DNA of 64,000 nucleotides, taken from Chryseobacterium salivictor. GTDB taxonomy: Bacteria; Bacteroidota; Bacteroidia; Flavobacteriales; Weeksellaceae. Both the position numbers and the translations under genes were made by a program. The stretch lies in NCBI RefSeq assembly GCF_004359195.1, contig NZ_CP037954.1, positions 124,001 through 188,000 on the forward strand. Reading direction: 5' to 3'. The notes beneath the pieces were generated by a model, which did not search any database, was not told the DNA's origin, and was given only the letters and a program-made list of their open reading frames with translations. This document shows positions 59,845-64,000 of this stretch, in pieces (the stretch's first letter is position 1; each line of letters starts with the position of its first letter).

Positions 59845-61359
59845 TTATTTATTATCAGGCAGGTTGAACCAATGATAACCATCTTTTGCAATCAGGGCTT
59901 CGGCATTTTCCGGCCCCCAGGAATCTGCCGAATAGTTGGGGAAATTCTGTTCCTTATTTTTTTCCCAGTAATTGAGGATCGGCATAATCAATTCCCAGGC
60001 AGCTTCTACCTGGTCAGCCCGCATAAACAGCGTTTGATCACCGGTAATAGCATCCAGCAAAAGGGTTTCGTAGGCTTCCGGCGAATCTGTTTTTTTTCCT
60101 GCCGAATAATCAAAAACAACATCTACCGTATTTAAATTCATTTCGAGCCCCGGAACTTTACTTTGCAGTTGAAAACGGATTGCCATATCGGGTTGAATAC
60201 TGATCACCAATCGGTTTTGCTTTGGAGCACCGGATTCTTCCGACAGAAAAATATTGTGCGGAATTTCCCGAAACTGCAGGGTAATTGTAGAAGCTGATTT
60301 GAAAAGCCGCTTGCCTGTTCTCAAATAAAAGGGAACGCCTTGCCAGCGCCAGTTATCCACATAAAGTTTTAGAGCAGCATAGGTTTCTGTATTCGAATCG
60401 GGATCTACATTTTTCTCTTCGCGATAGCCTAAAACTTCTTTCCCTTCTATCCATCCGGAACTGTACTGGCCTCGTGCAGACATGGTTTCCACTTTTCCGG
60501 TTTCAATTTTACGCATTGCTTTTAAAACATCCACTTTTCTATCCCGAACCTCATCGGCATTAAAGTTTATCGGTGGTTCCATTGAAATAATACAGAGCAA
60601 CTGCAACAAATGATTTTGAATCATATCCCGCAAAATGCCCGCATGTTCAAAATAATTACCTCGACCTTCGATCCCAATCTGTTCCGTAACCGAAATCTGA
60701 ACGTGCTCCACATGATTTCGGTTCCAAAGTGGCTCCATAATAGAATTCGCAAAACGGAAAGCCATGATATTCTGCACCACTTCTTTACCCAAATAATGGT
60801 CGATTCTGTAAATCTGCGTTTCTGCAAAAATACCAAGCAGTTTTTTGTTGAGTTCCCTGGCAGATTCCAGGTCGATTCCAAACGGTTTTTCTATAATAAT
60901 CCGTGTTGTCTTCGGATCATTTTCGAGTTTAGCTTTTGAAATATTTTCGGCTATCGTGCAGAAAAAGCGTGGTGCCACGGCGCAGTAATAAATAATAGAA
61001 GGCGTTTTCTGCCATTCCTTTTTATATTGATCAATCAGTTTTGCAAAGGGTTTAAACGCTGCAGAATCTGTAACATCAGCATCCTGAAAAGTAATATTTG
61101 CGGAAAATCTTTTCCAGTCTTCTTCATTGGTTTTGCCATTTCGGGAAAACTCGTCGACGGCAGATTGTAAGTCATCAATATATTTTTGAACATTCGTTTT
61201 GGTTGACGAAGTGCCAATAATTGCAAAATTTTCAGGCAACCATTTATTGAGAAAAAGGTTGTAAAGCGCGGGCATTATTTTCCGCTTGGTCAAATCTCCT
61301 GTTCCGCCGAAAATGATAAAAATCGTGGGATCTGATTTTTTTTTTGAAGTCTTTAGCAT
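59845..61359 (-). CDS. zwf: Glucose-6-phosphate 1-dehydrogenase
   Basis: First enzyme of the oxidative pentose phosphate pathway. 504 residues, coenzyme motif FGGTGDLTKRKIMPALYNL (about 18-36) and substrate motif RIDHYLGKE (about 184-192). The late NRLVISIQPD segment is also conserved. Lies between gnd (42 bases) and pgl (11 bases). Confidence 0.97.
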   Translation of the reverse strand: MLKTSKKKSDPTIFIIFGGTGDLTKRKIMPALYNLFLNKWLPENFAIIGTSSTKTNVQKYIDDLQSAVDEFSRNGKTNEEDWKRFSANITFQDADVTDSAAFKPFAKLIDQYKKEWQKTPSIIYYCAVAPRFFCTIAENISKAKLENDPKTTRIIIEKPFGIDLESARELNKKLLGIFAETQIYRIDHYLGKEVVQNIMAFRFANSIMEPLWNRNHVEHVQISVTEQIGIEGRGNYFEHAGILRDMIQNHLLQLLCIISMEPPINFNADEVRDRKVDVLKAMRKIETGKVETMSARGQYSSGWIEGKEVLGYREEKNVDPDSNTETYAALKLYVDNWRWQGVPFYLRTGKRLFKSASTITLQFREIPHNIFLSEESGAPKQNRLVISIQPDMAIRFQLQSKVPGLEMNLNTVDVVFDYSAGKKTDSPEAYETLLLDAITGDQTLFMRADQVEAAWELIMPILNYWEKNKEQNFPNYSADSWGPENAEALIAKDGYHWFNLPDNK

Positions 61360-61401
61360 TGCTTTAATTTTTTTAATCTTTGGATTTTTTGAACAGACCT
61401 A

Positions 61402-62829
61402 TTAATGGTTAGAAACTTCCCAATCGGTATGAAAAACACCTTCTTTCCCTTTGAGTTCATAAGTGTGCGAACCAAAAAAATCCCGTTGTGCCTGAATGAG
61501 ATTTGCGGGCATTTCTTCATTCCTTATATTATCAAAATAACTCAGCGCAGAGGCAAAAGAAGGTATGGCAATCCCCTGGAGTACCGCATCTGAAACAACA
61601 GAACGGACAGAGGGAATACTTTTCAAGAGACTTTTCTGAATGGATTCGTCCAGAAAAAGATGTTTCAATTTCGAGTCTTTTTTATAGGCTGCATAAATAT
61701 CTTCCAGAAATTCTGAGCGAATAATACAGCCGCCACGCCATATTTTTGCTATTAAATCTAAATTCAGATGATAGTTGAATTCTTCATTGGCCCGATCAAG
61801 CAGATGCATTCCTTGCGCATAAGCTGAAACCATCGAGAAATAAAAAGCTTCCTCGAGTTTGGCTATATATTCTGTTGTATTAAAATCCGATTTTTCAGGA
61901 TCAGGATATAGTTTTGACGCTTTAAACCGGAGGTCTTTGTATTTTGAAAGATCACGCATGGAAACGGCAATATCAATCATCGGAATCGGAACAGTCAAAT
62001 CCATTGCCGCCTGAGAGGTCCATTTGCCGGTTCCTTTTGCTTTCGCTTCGTCTTTAATATCATTAAAGAAAAGATGGTGTGCCCCTTTCTTTTTGTAGGC
62101 AAAGATATCTCGGGTAATTTCGATTAAATACGATTTTAAACGGCCTTCATTCCATTTTTCAAAAACCGAATGAATTTCTTTGTCTTCCATTTGAAGTCCT
62201 TTTTTCATGACTTCATAGGTTTCAGAAATCAACTGCATCAATGCATATTCGATTCCATTATGCACCATTTTTACGAAATGCCCGGCGGAGCGTTCACCCA
62301 TAAAAGCCACCGTAGGGTCACCATTGACGTGAGCCGCAATTTTTTCTAAAATAGGTTTCAGGGTTTCATACGCTTTTTTATCGCCACCCGGCATCATGCT
62401 CGGTCCTTTTCTGGCACCTTCTTCACCTCCGGAAACTCCCATTCCCACGAAATGAAAACCTTTTTTCTCCAAATCTACAAACCGTCGCTCGGTATCGGTG
62501 AAATGAGAATTTCCACCATCGATAATGATGTCTCCTTTATCAAGCACCTGAAGCAGTTCTTCAATAACAGAATCCACGATTTTCCCGGCCGGGACCAGAA
62601 GCATTACCACTTTCGGACTTTTCAGGTTTTGTGCAAATTCCTTTAAATCTGAAAAAGCATGAATGTTTTCCCGGCTCAGATGATTAACTGTATCGACTTT
62701 TTCAGCATCGTTGTCGTAGCCCGAACAATTGTAACCGTGATCTGCAATATTTTGCAAAAGGTTGGAGCCCATGGTGCCCAGACCGATCATTCCGAAAGAG
62801 CTTTGATTTTTATTTTGATGTTTCATCAT
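61402..62829 (-). CDS. gnd: 6-phosphogluconate dehydrogenase (decarboxylating)
   Basis: Converts 6-phosphogluconate to ribulose-5-P. 475 residues from the ATG at 62829 (MMKHQNKN; ATG at 62826 also possible). The frame is open into the HAD gene, but that extension is not real. NADP motif GMIGLGTMGSNLL (about 13-25) and catalytic GHFVKMVHNGIEYALMQ (about 181-197). Starts one base after the HAD stop. Confidence 0.96.
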   Translation of the reverse strand: MMKHQNKNQSSFGMIGLGTMGSNLLQNIADHGYNCSGYDNDAEKVDTVNHLSRENIHAFSDLKEFAQNLKSPKVVMLLVPAGKIVDSVIEELLQVLDKGDIIIDGGNSHFTDTERRFVDLEKKGFHFVGMGVSGGEEGARKGPSMMPGGDKKAYETLKPILEKIAAHVNGDPTVAFMGERSAGHFVKMVHNGIEYALMQLISETYEVMKKGLQMEDKEIHSVFEKWNEGRLKSYLIEITRDIFAYKKKGAHHLFFNDIKDEAKAKGTGKWTSQAAMDLTVPIPMIDIAVSMRDLSKYKDLRFKASKLYPDPEKSDFNTTEYIAKLEEAFYFSMVSAYAQGMHLLDRANEEFNYHLNLDLIAKIWRGGCIIRSEFLEDIYAAYKKDSKLKHLFLDESIQKSLLKSIPSVRSVVSDAVLQGIAIPSFASALSYFDNIRNEEMPANLIQAQRDFFGSHTYELKGKEGVFHTDWEVSNH

Positions 62830-62830
62830 A

Positions 62831-63454
62831 TTATTTTCGTGTAAAATGTTCGAGAATATTTTTAGTGGTTTCAAAATTCTGATGAACAAAACTGTTCATC
62901 CCCAGCTTCCTGGCCGCATTAACCAACATGGGGCGGTCGTCAAAATAAACGCATTCATCAGGTTTTACCTGCGTAATTTCTAAAGCGGTCCTAAAAATCC
63001 GCGGATCGGGTTTCCGATAGCCGACATAACAGGAAGAGAAGAATCCATCAAATAATTCATGCAAATTAAACGTACGGATTCGATACTCATTAAGCTCTCT
63101 ATTTTCATTACTGATGGCAAACACGGGCAAATCGGTGCTTTTTTTCCAGCTTCTAAGCCAGGATAACATCTGTGGCAATTCGAGTGATTGGGCATACATA
63201 AATTTTTTGAACTCCTTTTTTGTAAAATCGCGGGGATTTTCAAATATTACAGTGTCCAGATATTCATCCAACGAAATACTGCCAATTTCAAAAACATTGT
63301 AGATGAAATTGTGCAGGATATTCATTTCGGTATAATCAAAACCAAAAACGTTTGCCGCTTTCTCACGGGATTCATAATCCCAACCGTTGGTTAAAATTAC
63401 CCCGCCGATGTCCATAAAAATAACTTTTATTTTAGATGCTTCAAAATCGGTCAT
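62831..63454 (-). CDS. HAD-IA family phosphatase (YihX-like)
   Basis: 207 residues. Motif I is FMDIGGVILTNGW: the second Asp of DxD is Gly, as in YihX (DLGNV) and epoxide-hydrolase-type HADs. Motif II VFAISNENREL, motif III/IV CYVGYRKPDPRIF and YFDDRPMLVNAA. E. coli YihX dephosphorylates glucose-1-P; a sugar-phosphate substrate would fit the setting between tal and gnd, but is not shown. Confidence 0.85.
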   Translation of the reverse strand: MTDFEASKIKVIFMDIGGVILTNGWDYESREKAANVFGFDYTEMNILHNFIYNVFEIGSISLDEYLDTVIFENPRDFTKKEFKKFMYAQSLELPQMLSWLRSWKKSTDLPVFAISNENRELNEYRIRTFNLHELFDGFFSSCYVGYRKPDPRIFRTALEITQVKPDECVYFDDRPMLVNAARKLGMNSFVHQNFETTKNILEHFTRK

Positions 63455-63458
63455 TATT

Positions 63459-64000
63459 TTAGCTTTCTTTATGTTTTTTACTTTCGATGCTTTTCATCAA
63501 TTTATCATAGGCCTGATTAAATTTTTCTATTCCTTCGTTTTCGAGTTTATGGGTAATTTTATCAATATCGATTCCCGTTTTTGCGAGATCCTCCATTGCT
63601 TTATTCGACTCATCTAGCTCTTTGGTCAAAGTTTCGGCCACTTTTCCGTGATCACGAAATGCATCGATGGTTTCCATAGGCAACGTATTCACCGTTTCTT
63701 TTCCGATAAGACTTTCCACGTACAGCACATCGCTGAATGACGGATCTTTTGTCCCCGTACTTGCCCAAAGAACGCGCTGTCTCTTAGCTCCCTGTTCTTC
63801 TAATTTTTTAAAACGCTCACTGGAAATCATTTCTAAATAAATCTGATATGCTTTTTTCGCCGAAGCGATTGCAATTTTACCTTTTAGATGCTGTGCTCCT
63901 TTTTCTTCGAGCATAGGATCGACCATTACATCGATTCGACTTAGAAAGAAACTCGCCACAGAAGATATTTCCTTGATTGAATTCCCTTCTTTGAGGCGGT
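63459..64000 (-). CDS. tal: Transaldolase, 5'-truncated by the window edge
   Basis: The frame is open through base 64000, so the N-terminus lies outside. Visible part: RLKEGNSIKEISSVASFFLS, then RIDVMVDPMLEE, then QRVLWASTGTKDPSFSDVLY (the strand with the WASTGTK motif) and the VNTLPMETIDAFRDHG segment. The C-terminal helix (ALE-type, ending KKHKES) is that of the longer transaldolases of about 360 residues. First gene of the tal-HAD-gnd-zwf-pgl operon; 4 bases before the HAD gene. Confidence 0.9.
   Translation of the reverse strand, partial: RLKEGNSIKEISSVASFFLSRIDVMVDPMLEEKGAQHLKGKIAIASAKKAYQIYLEMISSERFKKLEEQGAKRQRVLWASTGTKDPSFSDVLYVESLIGKETVNTLPMETIDAFRDHGKVAETLTKELDESNKAMEDLAKTGIDIDKITHKLENEGIEKFNQAYDKLMKSIESKKHKES

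Overview
The window looks like a chromosomal segment of a flavobacterium close to the Chryseobacterium/Kaistella group (Bacteroidota, Weeksellaceae). The base composition is AT-rich. Several promoters carry the Bacteroidota -7 box TAnnTTTG. There is a remnant of a type IX secretion sorting domain, a DUF5606 gene, a NuoG that stops after its iron-sulphur domains, and a split-ATPase YbhF-like exporter. The genus assignment is inference from gene content, not from a marker gene.

Layout: bases 1-8759 hold the 3' end of an outer-membrane barrel gene and then nuoG-H-I-J-K-L-M-N of respiratory complex I. At 8895-16190 a TetR regulator precedes a TolC / HlyD / two-ATPase / two-permease drug exporter. 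At 16400-18102 are a membrane protein/lipoprotein pair and mazG. An intact IS3-family element (18169-19606) sits inside a short tandem repeat. At 19740-26177 are DUF5606, def, ruvX, a zinc alcohol dehydrogenase, a SixA-like phosphatase and gcvP. The region 26404-42405 is mostly minus-strand accessory and household genes: a small cysteine-rich protein, a DnaJ-like protein, a cluster of AHSA1/VOC proteins, tpx, a TonB receptor with a thioredoxin partner, META and pentapeptide proteins, rlmF, an AhpD-like protein, hemN and an amino-acid permease.

The most interesting part is 42642-50844. A Crp/Fnr-type regulator is followed by rhodanese-OsmC and then TolC-MFP-RND-PII-like-DUF2892. Near-identical Crp-like palindromes (TGTGAT..AT.AC) lie exactly 37 bases upstream of the -7 box of both operons. 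The rhodanese and DUF2892 proteins are the two halves of E. coli YgaP, placed at opposite ends of an efflux-pump locus. This suggests a sulphane-sulphur or thiol-stress efflux regulon. The RND pump gene itself carries a one-base frameshift.

The right end is a sugar-phosphate block. On the plus strand, manA, a PMM2-type phosphomannomutase, a GH130 phosphorylase and glucokinase (51720-55698) could convert a beta-mannoside plus phosphate into fructose-6-P and glucose-6-P. On the minus strand, tal, a HAD phosphatase, gnd, zwf and pgl form an oxidative pentose-phosphate operon. It ends in a decayed phosphoglucose isomerase gene whose two ends (N- and C-terminal) are still readable at 58740-59059. 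Between these lie three secreted proteins of unknown role (55961-58540).
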